From positions 1-32,136 of the forward strand of contig JAITIK010000040.1 of assembly GCA_031279555.1 (NCBI GenBank): 32,136 nucleotides of DNA, given 5' to 3'. Below, piece by piece: positions 20,535-29,807 of this stretch; position 1 is the stretch's first letter, and every line of letters begins with the position of its first letter. Source of the stretch: Treponema sp. (lineage in GTDB: Bacteria > Spirochaetota > Spirochaetia > Treponematales > Breznakiellaceae). The translations under genes and the position numbers were made by a program. The notes beneath the pieces were generated by a model, which searched no databases, was not told the origin of the DNA, and was given only the letters and a program-made list of their open reading frames with translations.

Positions 20535-21753
20535 CAATACATCCGTTGTATATAGATCCCGGTACGAGGAGCATGCTCTTCTCAATCGTGATTGGAGCCG
20601 TAGCGACTCTTTACTTTCTGTCCAGAACGGTTTTCATTACATTGAAAACTTTCTTTTCCGGAGGACAAACCGCCGCAGCGTCCGCGAGCGCCCACTATAA
20701 ATTCGTCGTTTACGCCGAGGGCAAACAGTACTGGAACGTGTTCTTACCCGTATTGGAAGAATTTGAAAAAAGACGACAGCGACTCCGGTATCCGACTTCT
20801 TCTCGTGACGATCCTGTCTTTGAAAGCCGCTTCCAGTATATTACGCCTGAATTTATCGGCGAAGGGAACCGGCCTTTTGCGCGGTTGAACCTGCTTGACG
20901 CTGATTTTGCGCTTATGACGACGCCGGGATTGGGTATATACCAAATGAAGCGGTCTTGTCATGTGTTTCATGGGCCGACCGACCCCCGGACATACCGTAT
21001 GTTTGGGCTTGACTATTTTGATTAGGCGCTGCTTACCGGCGACTACTAGGCGCATGACATCCGCGCCTTTGAGAAACTCCGCGGTCTGCCGGAAAAACAG
21101 CTTGTAACTGTGGGCTGTACATATCTTGACGTCGCCGCAGAAAGAATAAAACAAATCCCCGGTGAAGAACATCATCCGTTTACCGTTTTGGTTTTCCCGT
21201 CATGGGGCAAGTCCGCTCTGCTATCCCGATATGGAGAAAACCTGCTCGACCCGCTGGTGGAAACCGGCTGGCGGATTATTGCGCGCCCCCATCCTCAGTC
21301 GCAACATTCTGAAAAGGCGATTCTTGAAAGGCTCTTTGCGCGATATAAAGCCGCTCTCAATCTGGAATGGGACTATGAATGCGAAAACATCTACGCTATG
21401 GCGAAAGCGGACGTCATGATCAACGATTATTCCGGCATAACCTTTGATTATGCGTTTTTATGCGATAAACCGGTTGTATATGTCAACCATGACATGGATC
21501 TGCGTCCCTATGACGCGCATTTTCTTTCTGATGAACCATGTCATTTCAAGGCGCTCGCAAGATAGGCGCAGAACTGAGAGAAAACAATTTTAATTCCATA
21601 CAGGATATAATTTCAAATGTTTCCAACAATACTTGGTTTAAAGAACCGGGGGCGGGCGAAGGAGACGGCGTGGCGGTACCAAGGGAGGCGGGAAAGCGAA
21701 CCGTTGATTTCATGTTTGAAACGGTCGCTAAAATGGAGGACGCCAATGCCTAA
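20531..21753 (+). pseudogene. CDP-glycerol glycerophosphotransferase-like (TagB/TagF) gene with two TAG codons and a frameshift
   Basis: From ATG 20531 a membrane anchor (SMLFSIVIGAVATLYFLSRT) leads into a TagF-like transferase: TTPGLGIYQMKRS, then VFHGPTDPRTYRMFGLDYFD, where the HGP histidine block of the family is seen. Two in-frame TAG codons follow (in LDYFD-stop-ALLTGDY-stop-AHDIRAFE). The frame continues unchanged with VTVGCTYLDV, VLVFPSWGKSALL, RPHPQSQ and DVMINDYSGITFDYAFLCDKP, the nucleotide-binding and catalytic blocks. Near 21555 one frameshift moves the tail to KIGAELRENNFNSIQDIISN and a stop at 21753. Joined, the length of about 407 residues is normal. Such enzymes transfer CDP- or CMP-activated phosphate groups, so CMP-AEP is a plausible donor here. 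Confidence 0.8.
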
Positions 21754-21776
21754 AGCAGGCGGCGCGCCGGGCCGCG

Positions 21777-24596
21777 CTACACGCCTCGCAACAATTCCCG
21801 GGGTTTTGAGCCTTGCGCCGGGCCAACGAGACCGCGTTGTTCCATCACCTCTACGAGCCGGGCCGCCCTGTTGTAACCGATTTTGAGACGGCGCTGTATG
21901 TAGCTCGCGCTCGCCTTCCCCTGTTGCGCCACAATTTCCCACGCCTTTTCGTAGAGCGGGTCTTCACCTTCGTCAAAAAGATCGGCTTCAACGCTTTCTT
22001 CGTCGTCAAAAAAAATTTCATCGTCAATATAATCAGGTTCGCCAAGGGTTTTGACATATTCCACCACCCGCTCGACTTCCTCTTCAGAGATAAAGGCGCC
22101 TTGCATACGAGTGGGGAAGGGGTCGACCACGCCCGCGTAAAGCATGTCGCCTTTGCCCAGCAGTTTTTCCGCGCCAACCATATCGATGATGATGCGGCTG
22201 TCCATTTTGCTCGCCACCATGAACGCGATGCGGCTGGGAATATTCGCCTTGATGAGACCGGTGATGACGTCAATGGACGGGCGCTGGGTCGCAAGCGCAA
22301 GATGAATGCCTACGGCGCGGCTCATGGCGGCTAAACGCGCAACAGTGGACTCAAGCTCTTTGCCGGTAGTCGCCATGAGGTCCGCGAATTCATCAATAAC
22401 CACGACGATGTAGGGCATATGTTCCGCAGCTATGTTCCGCTCTTTTATGCGCCTGTTGTAACTTTTTATGTCCCGTACGCCCATTGAATCAAGACAAGCG
22501 TAGCGCCGTTCCATCTCGCAGATGCAGTACTGGAGCGCCTGAAACGCCTTCTTAGGCTCGGTGATCACCGGCGTCAGGAGATGCGGAATATCGTTGTACA
22601 GTTTAAGTTCCACGATTTTCGGATCAATAAGGATGAGCCGCACTTCTGAAGGCGAGCGTTGGTACAAAATGGAAAGAATCAAGGCGTTTACACATACAGA
22701 CTTGCCCGAACCGGTGGCTCCGGCTATGAGGAGATGGGGCATCTGGGTAAGATCAACGGTTTGCGCCTCGCCGGTAATGTCCTTGCCCAGCACAACCGGA
22801 ATTCCCAGCCGCTTCCCGTCGCGTTCATTTTCCAGCCTGTCTTCTATGATTTCGGCGAAGGACACAATGTTTCGCTTGGCATTCGGCACCTCGATGCCGA
22901 CCGCGTGTTTTCCGGGAATAGGAGCGACGATGCGCACGGACTGAGCCGCGAGACGAAGCGCAATGTTGTCTTGCAAATTGACGATCTTCGAGAGCTTCAC
23001 CCCGGGCGCGGGCAGTATCTCGAACATCGTGATGACTGGCCCCTTGCGTATGCCCGTAACTTCCGCATGAATCTTGAATTCGTTGAGCGTTCTTTTGAGG
23101 ATTTCCGCGGCATCCCGCGTCGCCTTGTCAATGATCCAGTACTGTCCGTCAGGATAGTCGTTGAGGATACCCGCTGTAGGCACCAGATACGCCTTCCATC
23201 TTCTCGGTGAAACCGCCGGCGAAACCGTGTGGGTTGCCGGAGATTGCGGCGCGGACGGGGTGGCCGCAGCTGTCGCTTCTTCCCTTTTTTTCCCCATATC
23301 ATGTTTAGAATCATTCACATCAGTCTCTTCCGAATGAATCCCGCCGCCAGTGATTTCATCTGGATCATATTCAAACGGTTCAGGCAGATCAACGTACGCC
23401 ATTGGTCCTGAAAGCGGCGCCAATGACGGGGTTTTCTCTGTTTCCGTTTCCTTGTCTTGAATCTCGCGTACAGGGCGTACGGGCTTTTGCGGATAAATCG
23501 CGTCATCGGTGATTTCTTCGGGATGGTAATCAAACGGTATGGGAATATCAACATACATCACGGACGGCGCCGCCGTAGGCGATGGCGCCGGTTTTGCCGG
23601 AGGCTGCGTTTTTTCCGCGTTTGCGAACGGATCGCCTGTTGTCGCGGAGTATTTGTCCCGCTCGTAGTCCTTCGTATCATCCGCGTCGCTTCGCTTTTCG
23701 GGGTAAACCGCGCCGTCAGTGATTTCTTCCGGTTTGTACTCAAATATATCGGGCATGTCAACGTACGCGGCGGGTTGAGCGTCGGTATGAGCGTTGGCGT
23801 CTTCGCTTCCATTCCCGCTTGGCTTCGCTTTTTCGATCATTTTTTTTAATTCTTTGAAGGCTTGAGCGCTGCCCAAAGGCTTTGGAGAGGGAAGGTCTAT
23901 TTCTACATCGTCTTCATCATACAAAATAGCGGCGGCGGAAGGCCGCTCTTCTCGCGCGCCGGTTTCCTCCGGTATGACAGCCTCTCTATTTATGATGGTC
24001 AAAAATTTTATTTTCCGGCTTTTGCCAGAGGGTCTATTTTGAATCGAAGATGCGCTTTTCACGTTGGGCGAGTCTTCTGTGGAGTCGTAGGGGGTTAATT
24101 CCGGCGTTTCCGTCGCGTCTGGGTTTTCTTTTTGAAACAGCGCTTCGTTAAGGATAAGAATGGCGATGAGTTCAATAAGTATACAGAACAATATGATGCA
24201 GATATACCCCACTCTGCCGGTCAGTTGCAGAAAATCGGAAGTTTCGGCTAATTCATCAAAAAAATGAAAATAATTATAACCGATGGCTAATGTTACAAAC
24301 GGCGCCAGTGAAGAGCCTAATGTAAAGATGCGCGCCGGTTTGTACACCGGGTCAATTAACAGGATTGCCCCCCAAAGGCAGTACAATGGTATGGCAAACG
24401 CCAGAATTCCATAGGCGTTTGCAAAGAAAGCGCCCACAGGGACTACGACATTCGGTATATCGAACAAGCCGTCCGTTATGGCGAAACCTGTATAGAGGGC
24501 AAAAATAAACAGAATCCCAGCTCCTGCCAATGAGCCTATACGTAAGAGAGACACATGAGAACCTGATTGTTGAGGATCATCGCTTTTCAATCGCAC
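21777..24596 (-). CDS. ftsK: DNA translocase FtsK/SpoIIIE
   Basis: A 939-residue septal DNA pump that clears and segregates chromosome ends at division. Residues 18-150 contain four membrane spans. A long acidic linker (155-465) carries three copies of a 24-residue repeat of the form YVDxPxxFxYxPxEIT (278-301, 348-371, 401-424). The motor has Walker A GATGSGKS (626-633), Walker B YIVVVIDEFADLM (729-741) and LALATQRPSIDVITG. The C-terminal gamma domain (about 880-939, ASYIQRRLKIGYNRAARLVE) should read KOPS-like sites. Last gene of the LysM-transglycosylase-ftsK series, starting 26 bases after the preceding stop. Confidence 0.95.
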   Translation of the reverse strand: MRLKSDDPQQSGSHVSLLRIGSLAGAGILFIFALYTGFAITDGLFDIPNVVVPVGAFFANAYGILAFAIPLYCLWGAILLIDPVYKPARIFTLGSSLAPFVTLAIGYNYFHFFDELAETSDFLQLTGRVGYICIILFCILIELIAILILNEALFQKENPDATETPELTPYDSTEDSPNVKSASSIQNRPSGKSRKIKFLTIINREAVIPEETGAREERPSAAAILYDEDDVEIDLPSPKPLGSAQAFKELKKMIEKAKPSGNGSEDANAHTDAQPAAYVDMPDIFEYKPEEITDGAVYPEKRSDADDTKDYERDKYSATTGDPFANAEKTQPPAKPAPSPTAAPSVMYVDIPIPFDYHPEEITDDAIYPQKPVRPVREIQDKETETEKTPSLAPLSGPMAYVDLPEPFEYDPDEITGGGIHSEETDVNDSKHDMGKKREEATAAATPSAPQSPATHTVSPAVSPRRWKAYLVPTAGILNDYPDGQYWIIDKATRDAAEILKRTLNEFKIHAEVTGIRKGPVITMFEILPAPGVKLSKIVNLQDNIALRLAAQSVRIVAPIPGKHAVGIEVPNAKRNIVSFAEIIEDRLENERDGKRLGIPVVLGKDITGEAQTVDLTQMPHLLIAGATGSGKSVCVNALILSILYQRSPSEVRLILIDPKIVELKLYNDIPHLLTPVITEPKKAFQALQYCICEMERRYACLDSMGVRDIKSYNRRIKERNIAAEHMPYIVVVIDEFADLMATTGKELESTVARLAAMSRAVGIHLALATQRPSIDVITGLIKANIPSRIAFMVASKMDSRIIIDMVGAEKLLGKGDMLYAGVVDPFPTRMQGAFISEEEVERVVEYVKTLGEPDYIDDEIFFDDEESVEADLFDEGEDPLYEKAWEIVAQQGKASASYIQRRLKIGYNRAARLVEVMEQRGLVGPAQGSKPRELLRGV
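23325..23765 (-). repeat. Three-copy repeat in the FtsK linker
   Basis: Coding repeats at 23694-23765, 23484-23555 and 23325-23396 encode YVDMPDIFEYKPEEIT, YVDIPIPFDYHPEEIT and YVDLPEPFEYDPDEIT with related tails. The spacers between copies are unrelated Pro/Glu/Lys/Thr-rich stretches. Confidence 0.85.
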
Positions 24597-24622
24597 TACC
24601 TTGGCACCCTTAAACGTCTGCG

Positions 24623-26869
24623 TTAGAGACGTCTTTTTTTCAGAATATCGGCAAAAACATCTTCCATCTTCACGTTATAATATATGTAACCGTAAGCCGC
24701 CGCCGCCGCCGCAACCCGCTTGCCATATTCCCGGGTTTCGGTTATGCTTATGGTTTCCAGAAACAGATCGTCAGGAAGCAATGATTCCGCCGCGCGGAGC
24801 CGCCGCACCCTGTTTGGCCCCCCGTTGTATCCAAGCAGGGCGAGGAGAATAGCGTCCGCCCGCCCGATAAGATGCGCAAGATAGTAAGCGCCGATGTGTA
24901 CGTTTACCTCCGGGTCTTTCAAATTCAAACCGGACTTCAGATAATCAGGCCCTCCTTCTCTGCGTATGCGCTCCGCCATTTCCGCGCCCGTAAAGTCCAT
25001 TATTTGGGCGAGACCTTCTGCTCCCGCCGATGAAACCACAGACGGCCTGAACGCGCTTTCCGTATGGATAAGCCCGAATAGCACCGCCTCGCTTATGTTT
25101 GTCTGCCCCGCGTATTTTTCTACTATAGCATAAAACGGCCTGGGATAATAGAGGAGCATATCAGAAAAAGCTAAAGAATATTCTTTTGTTTTCATATAGG
25201 AGCCGGCGAAACGTATGGTTTCATAGTATTGGCCGTCGTCGGAGAGGGCTTGCGCCAGTATGCGTGATTCGCCTATGGTCAACGCCCGCGCCGATCTCTG
25301 AATATAGGGAAACGCATACCGCGCGGCGCCGTATTTAAAAAAGCCAAGCAAAAAGTCCAAGAGTCCGGCTTGCCCCGCATCACCATTTTTTGGGGTCTTT
25401 TTCTTTTTTTCAGCCTCCTGGAACTTTTCGGGTTGTTCTGCAAAGATATGTTTCCCAAGACGCGATGCGCTGAGCGTCCGATAATAAAAAGAAGCGGTTT
25501 GCTCCTCATAGGCTAAACTGAAAAAAGAGCCGGCGGAGCCGTCTAGACCCGTATACGCCGCGGCTTGCGCCGCCGGTATGTAGCCTTCTGAAACGATCCG
25601 TCCGATGATGTACGCATATTGCGCTATTGTCGCGCCGTTGGCGTACTGCGCGCCTTTTACGCTTCTAATGCAACTAAAAATTTCCAACAGCCTCGTCCAT
25701 GAATGGCTTGCGACAACGATCTGGCATAATTCACCTAAAACATCAGAAAAATAGGACGCATCGTTCCATTGGTTCGCGTAAATATGGAGCAGAGAGATCG
25801 CTTTTTGAGGGGACTGTTTAAGCGCGACATTTAAAATATACCAGATGCAGGCGTCTTCCTGTTCCGCATCCGGCGCGAAAACAAGGGAGCGGGTGAAATA
25901 GTCTTCCGCTTCGCTCCAATGAGACGCGAGACGCTCCATTCTTCCCGCGAAAAACAGCAGGTTATACCGCGCATGAGCGGTTTCCTCCCATTCTTTTCTG
26001 GTGCGCACCCGTTCCCGCATCGCGTCCTCCCATTCGACGAAGAGTTTGACGCCTTCCGATCCTGCGCCTGAATATTGAAAACAGCGTCCCAAGTCCGCTA
26101 TGAGCGCCGGATTTTTTAAAAAAAGCCTGTGATCTTGCGCAATAACTTTGCGAAATGCCCTGAGCGCGTCCCCATACGACTTTCGCGCTGTTTCAAAATG
26201 TCCTTCTATCGCCCATTTTTCACTTTCTTTAAAGGCGGAGTTCGATCCCTCCCATTCCGACAATTCTTCGTATGTCCATGTGTGTACGTCCGCAACTGTT
26301 CCATCCAACAGGAATTGAAATAGTTCTTGCGAGACATCCCCGCCCAATTTAAGCGTAGAGAGAAGATGGAAAGCTCTGTCCCACGGTTGCTCGCCGGACG
26401 TTGCGCTCCGCGCCCCAATCAGATCTCCAGTAAAATACAAGGCCGCCGCCTTGAGCGTTGACGGTTCCGCGCCGCCCGCCGCCTGATTAAGAATGTCCGC
26501 CGCAAGCCCCGGATCATCCAGCATAAAAGAGAGGAGTTCATGCGAAGCGGCTTCCTGAGTCTGCGTTGAAGGGGAAGAGAGCGCCGCCGTAAAAAGATTG
26601 ATCGTCCGCAATTTCGGCGCGGCCTCTTCCCCTTTCATCAAGAGACCCGCATAAAAAGGGGCGGAAGGGTGAATATAGGCAATTTCCCGCATTTTTTCCG
26701 GTTTCGCTTCCAGTATGAAGGTTATATCGCCTTTTCTCAGACGTTTTTCCGCTTCTTGTACGGTTATATCAAATACTGACTTAGCCTCGCTCTTGCACGA
26801 GTTAAAAAAGAGTATGGGCGCAAGAATTAATGGGAAAAAATTTGTCCTGTGGCGCAACCTGTTTTTCAT
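24623..26869 (-). CDS. Soluble-lytic-transglycosylase-like lipoprotein
   Basis: About 748 residues from the ATG at 26869, chosen because it begins a lipoprotein signal (basic MKNRLRHR, hydrophobic core, FFNSC as a loose spirochaetal lipobox). The middle 500 residues are helical and repeat-like, as in the superhelical U domain of Slt70. The C-terminal SLT domain has catalytic Glu604 in LIHTESAF, AGAEGLAQIMDFTG, and LLGYNGGPNRV (GYNGGP 680-685). It should cleave peptidoglycan glycan strands in the periplasm. It starts 25 bases after the LysM gene stop and precedes ftsK by 26 bases, tying wall turnover to division. Longer in-frame starts lie within the upstream gene and give no signal peptide. 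Confidence 0.9.
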   Translation of the reverse strand: MKNRLRHRTNFFPLILAPILFFNSCKSEAKSVFDITVQEAEKRLRKGDITFILEAKPEKMREIAYIHPSAPFYAGLLMKGEEAAPKLRTINLFTAALSSPSTQTQEAASHELLSFMLDDPGLAADILNQAAGGAEPSTLKAAALYFTGDLIGARSATSGEQPWDRAFHLLSTLKLGGDVSQELFQFLLDGTVADVHTWTYEELSEWEGSNSAFKESEKWAIEGHFETARKSYGDALRAFRKVIAQDHRLFLKNPALIADLGRCFQYSGAGSEGVKLFVEWEDAMRERVRTRKEWEETAHARYNLLFFAGRMERLASHWSEAEDYFTRSLVFAPDAEQEDACIWYILNVALKQSPQKAISLLHIYANQWNDASYFSDVLGELCQIVVASHSWTRLLEIFSCIRSVKGAQYANGATIAQYAYIIGRIVSEGYIPAAQAAAYTGLDGSAGSFFSLAYEEQTASFYYRTLSASRLGKHIFAEQPEKFQEAEKKKKTPKNGDAGQAGLLDFLLGFFKYGAARYAFPYIQRSARALTIGESRILAQALSDDGQYYETIRFAGSYMKTKEYSLAFSDMLLYYPRPFYAIVEKYAGQTNISEAVLFGLIHTESAFRPSVVSSAGAEGLAQIMDFTGAEMAERIRREGGPDYLKSGLNLKDPEVNVHIGAYYLAHLIGRADAILLALLGYNGGPNRVRRLRAAESLLPDDLFLETISITETREYGKRVAAAAAAYGYIYYNVKMEDVFADILKKRRL

Positions 26870-26894
26870 ATTCTCACATCGCCTTCTTGCAAGT

Positions 26895-27962
26895 CTACAG
26901 TTTCGGCGGGATGCGCAGAACAACGCCTGGCAACAAGATCGCCGATGGGCGGAGTTTGTTGTACCGCGCGAGCCGGGTATAAAGCCACGGGTTGTTGTAA
27001 AAAACATCGGCTATATCCCAGAGCGTGTCGCCCCAACGCACTTTGTACCTTGCGCCGTTTTTGGGAATGGGTTTCGGCGCTTTGTAAGAACGCACCGGCG
27101 CGGGCGGTCTTTTCGGGTTTTGTTCTGACCGCGCCAGTTGCGCGCGCTCTCCATATAATGCGGCGCCTTCGACTCCAGTCTGATCCTCGGTCGCCGGTTC
27201 TTGTTCGGACGGCTTTTCGGCATGTACAGCGGCGGCGTCCTGTTCATCAGGCGCCCGCTTCTGTTCGGGCAGTTCTTCGGCTCCAGTCTGATCCTCAGTC
27301 GCCGGTTCTTGTTCGGACGGCTTTTCGGCATGTACGGCGGCGGCTTGCTCTTCAGGAGCCGGATCCGCGGGCGTTTCCGTTGCTGCGACGCCGGACGTCC
27401 CTTCGGATGCAGTGGGTTTTCCGCGCGCCAGAAAGAACCAACTCGCGCCACAGGCGGCGGCAAGCGACAAAGCGGCGATACAGATGGGAATAAGGGGAAA
27501 TTTCTTTGCGGATTTCTGTTCGTATAGCAAACTCATAGGCAACAACCCGGCGTTTTCTTCAATTTCCGGCGTTTCCGGCTTTTCGATTTTTCGACCAGCG
27601 CTTTTGCGCCCGTTTTCGCGCCCGTCATCTTTATCAACCGTTTTGAGCCATATGACTAACTGCCGGCATTCGCCTGTTTTTACATTTTTTGCGGTTGCGT
27701 CGATTTTTTCCCGCCCATTTGACTCAATCGCAAGATCGATGGCATCATCTTCATCCATTTCTTCTTTTCCATTTCCAAGAAGCAAACGTCCTATGCGTTG
27801 AGCGTCTTCCATGGATTGCAGTTCGCTTTTGTAAAAGTCTATTTGCACCCGTTTTTGTCCCTTTCTCGCGGGTATAAGCGCAAATTTTTTCTTTTGCGGA
27901 TCGTTTTCATCAAGAAGCGGATAAAAATTCCCATTAGCTATTTTTATACCAATAGTTGCCAT
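26895..27962 (-). CDS. Membrane-anchored LysM protein
   Basis: A 355-residue protein. The N-terminal 110 residues (GIKIANGNFYPLLDEND, RVQIDFYKSELQSMEDAQRI) form a cytoplasmic domain of a type I associate with spirochaetes but cannot name with certainty. A single membrane span lies at about 153-177 (FPLIPICIAALSLAAACGAS). The periplasmic part is a Pro/Glu/Ala-rich stalk with a duplicated segment, AVHAEKPSEQEPATEDQTG, and a C-terminal LysM domain (YKVRWGDTLWDIADVFYNNP to LLPGVVLRIP) for glycan binding. First gene of its operon, with AAAGGGA before the ATG. It probably localises wall enzymes, such as the transglycosylase downstream. Confidence 0.85.
   Translation of the reverse strand: MATIGIKIANGNFYPLLDENDPQKKKFALIPARKGQKRVQIDFYKSELQSMEDAQRIGRLLLGNGKEEMDEDDAIDLAIESNGREKIDATAKNVKTGECRQLVIWLKTVDKDDGRENGRKSAGRKIEKPETPEIEENAGLLPMSLLYEQKSAKKFPLIPICIAALSLAAACGASWFFLARGKPTASEGTSGVAATETPADPAPEEQAAAVHAEKPSEQEPATEDQTGAEELPEQKRAPDEQDAAAVHAEKPSEQEPATEDQTGVEGAALYGERAQLARSEQNPKRPPAPVRSYKAPKPIPKNGARYKVRWGDTLWDIADVFYNNPWLYTRLARYNKLRPSAILLPGVVLRIPPKL
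27173..27344 (-). repeat. Two 64-bp direct repeats in the LysM protein stalk
   Basis: 27173-27236 and 27281-27344 are 64-bp copies with two mismatches, offset by 108 bases (36 codons), so gain or loss of a copy keeps the frame. They encode the duplicated HAEKPSEQEPATEDQTG segment. Confidence 0.9.
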
Positions 27963-27977
27963 CTTTTTCCCTTTCTA

Positions 27978-28006
27978 TTTTAGTTTGAAGCGGGGAATTT
28001 GTCAAT
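27978..28006 (-). promoter_or_regulatory. Promoter of the LysM-transglycosylase-ftsK operon
   Basis: On the minus strand TTGACA (28006-28001), 17 bases, TAAAAT (27983-27978): 11 of 12 consensus bases. The start should fall near 27971, giving a leader of about 9 bases with the ribosome site right at the 5' end. Confidence 0.7.
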
Positions 28007-28069
28007 GCCATGCATCTAACGAATTCCACCTGTCAATACCTCCGCATGTGACGCGCTTTCAGCGCGCGC

Positions 28070-29191
28070 TCATTTTTCCAGCAGGTACAGATATTCCTTT
28101 ACATGGACATTCCGCCCGGCGAGGTTTCTGCATCCCCTGAATGTGTTGTATTTTGTTTCCAGTATCTCCAATTTGCCGTTTTTTTCGAGCAAGGCGGTCA
28201 TTTCTTCAAGAGAAATAAAACCCTCGGAGTTGAAAGAGAGCATCACGTACTTCGCGTTTATGTTGCTTATCAGATCCATAAGCGCTTTGGGCGCTTCGCG
28301 CCTTTTGTTATACGCCGAACGGTTCCAGTTTTTGGGGATGCCCGACACCTTGCTCATTGCGGCAGGCTGTTTATTCTCAATGATGACATTCAGCATGAAG
28401 TAATTTGAACCGTACGGATGCTGGTTGTACGGCGGATCCAGATACGCCAGATCGACTTCCGGCGCGGCCTTGACGACGCGGTTCGCGTTGCCGTTATATA
28501 CGATGGTCTCGCAGTTGAAGTTGCTGAAAACCGGGAAGGGCAGGATGATGTCGCCTTTTATTCTCGGCAGGGCGGTCTGGTTGCTTCCGCCGAATTGGCC
28601 GATTCCGGTCGTCCTATCTTTGTAAAACCCTTTGAAAACGCCCGGCGTATTCGCGTGAATCGAGGCTTCCGAGAGCAGGGGCGCAAGGAAAAATTTTTTG
28701 AAAGGTTCGTCAAGCTGCTCTATTGCGTTACGCGCGGTGTCTATGTACATGGCGTTTCTGCGCGTATAGAACACCCGCTCGTTTCGCCTGATGTCATTGT
28801 CATTTTCAGGCGCGTATAGCTTTGTGACGACTCCTTCTTTCAATGGATTGTTCGTTATATTGGACATAATGTCATGGTACCGTTTTTTTAAAGAATTCAT
28901 ATTTATATCGCTTGCGTTGGTCAAGTAACAACTGTTTATCAAGGCGGCGTATTTTTCCATGTCGTTTACCAAAAGGAAGCTTGCGTATTGTTTTAAGCGC
29001 CGCGCCACCACGCCCGACCCGCTGAACACATCGAAGACGGCGAGTTTGCTTTTGCCCAATTTCCTTTGCACCAGATACACGCCGCGTTCAATAAACTTTA
29101 TAAGCGAACGCTTGTTGCCAATATAAGTTATTATTTGCTTGGTAAGATAATCCTCGTTCTCACATGGGAATAAACCCGGCTGTACGCTCAT
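28070..29191 (-). CDS. D12-class DNA adenine-N6 methyltransferase
   Basis: A 373-residue enzyme of the D12 class. YIGNKRSLIKFI (23-34) and FDVFSGSGVVARRLKQ with FSGSG (56-60) bind S-adenosylmethionine, LVNDMEKYA is motif II, and AYLDPPYNQHPYGSNYF holds catalytic DPPY (252-255). The C-terminus YNTFRGCRNLAGRNVHVKEY resembles FokI- or CviAII-like modification enzymes more than Dam. It should methylate adenine in a short site that cannot be read from sequence. No restriction endonuclease gene lies beside it, so it is an orphan or has lost its partner. There is no Shine-Dalgarno; a TATAAT six bases before the ATG suggests a leaderless message. Confidence 0.9.
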   Translation of the reverse strand: MSVQPGLFPCENEDYLTKQIITYIGNKRSLIKFIERGVYLVQRKLGKSKLAVFDVFSGSGVVARRLKQYASFLLVNDMEKYAALINSCYLTNASDINMNSLKKRYHDIMSNITNNPLKEGVVTKLYAPENDNDIRRNERVFYTRRNAMYIDTARNAIEQLDEPFKKFFLAPLLSEASIHANTPGVFKGFYKDRTTGIGQFGGSNQTALPRIKGDIILPFPVFSNFNCETIVYNGNANRVVKAAPEVDLAYLDPPYNQHPYGSNYFMLNVIIENKQPAAMSKVSGIPKNWNRSAYNKRREAPKALMDLISNINAKYVMLSFNSEGFISLEEMTALLEKNGKLEILETKYNTFRGCRNLAGRNVHVKEYLYLLEK

Positions 29192-29197
29192 ATTTTC

Positions 29198-29226
29198 ATT
29201 ATATCATACTCATTTTTTTTTGAAAA
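29198..29226 (-). promoter_or_regulatory. Promoter of the methyltransferase gene, likely leaderless
   Basis: On the minus strand TTTTCA (29226-29221), 17 bases, perfect TATAAT (29203-29198), then 6 bases to the ATG at 29191. Transcription should begin at or within the start codon. Confidence 0.5.
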
Positions 29227-29748
29227 CTCTTGTATGACGTATGCGCCGCGGTGAATGGCATATTTTTGAGAACCGCCGGAAACGATTCGAAAATCACTTG
29301 ACATAGTTTCAATATAGTTTCACGCGGCGTATATACTGTTCTGTATAACTCTCTTTTAGGGCGTCGCGCCGAATTTTTCAAACGCTCAAGAGACGGTTGC
29401 CCCCGCCCCCCATACTGTACGGAAAACACTGTGTCAAAACTGATAGGGGCCGCTCCTGTGTTGAGCGCGGAGGCTGCCAATACGCTGGATCAAGGAACAT
29501 TGTCCTGAAAAATTCGCGTGTCATAGAAAGCGAGTTTACGCTGACCGTAGCGGATGCGGCTTCTTGACGGGCTGTATCTGACCCTGATAGAGGCGGAATG
29601 AGAATGTATGTTCCGGCGGACGGCGCCGTGGAGGCGACGGCTTTGTACGCGCGGCATCGCGTACAAAGCGGAATAGTTTCGTGAAAGCGACCGTTGGTTA
29701 GGGGAACCGCCGCTTAAAAAAATATGCGAAATGATTCGTATAAAGCTA
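29227..29748. other. Non-coding stretch with a 12-bp palindrome
   Basis: No convincing gene. Minus-strand open frames here have noisy composition. A plus-strand fragment, VPADGAVEATALYARHRV, near 29610-29670 may be a remnant. A perfect hairpin GCTTTGTACGCG (29640-29651), six-base loop, and complement (29658-29669) is the only clear structure. Confidence 0.4.
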
Positions 29749-29757
29749 GTTATGCGA
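29749..29757 (+). other. Left cassette boundary candidate GTTATGCGA
   Basis: GTTATGCGA followed by AATT recurs at 30598-30606, where CATT follows. The pair brackets the toxin-antitoxin locus (about 849 bases G to G), as core sites bracket an integron cassette. It also forms a short dyad with TTCGTATAA just upstream (29735-29743). Confidence 0.4.
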
Positions 29758-29807
29758 AATTGCACTAAAATTTCTGCAAATTTTCATAAAAAATGTTGTA
29801 AAAATGA

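Noticed and set aside
20990-21060. The two in-frame TAG codons as recoding (for example pyrrolysine) sites
   Set aside because: Other genes here use TAG as a normal stop (for example pntC), and the same gene also carries a frameshift, so decay is simpler.
24606-24640. Terminator ACGTCT/AGACGT with T-run between the transglycosylase and ftsK
   Set aside because: The T-run lies on the plus strand, opposite to transcription of both genes, and encodes lysines at the end of the transglycosylase.
28010-28022. GTTAGATGC on the minus strand as an attC end after the methyltransferase
   Set aside because: No matching inverted core box lies at attC distance, so a single match is not enough.
29199-29765. 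Integrase (intI) remnant upstream of the putative cassette
   Set aside because: Both strands were read; no tyrosine-recombinase boxes (R-H-R-Y) are recognisable.
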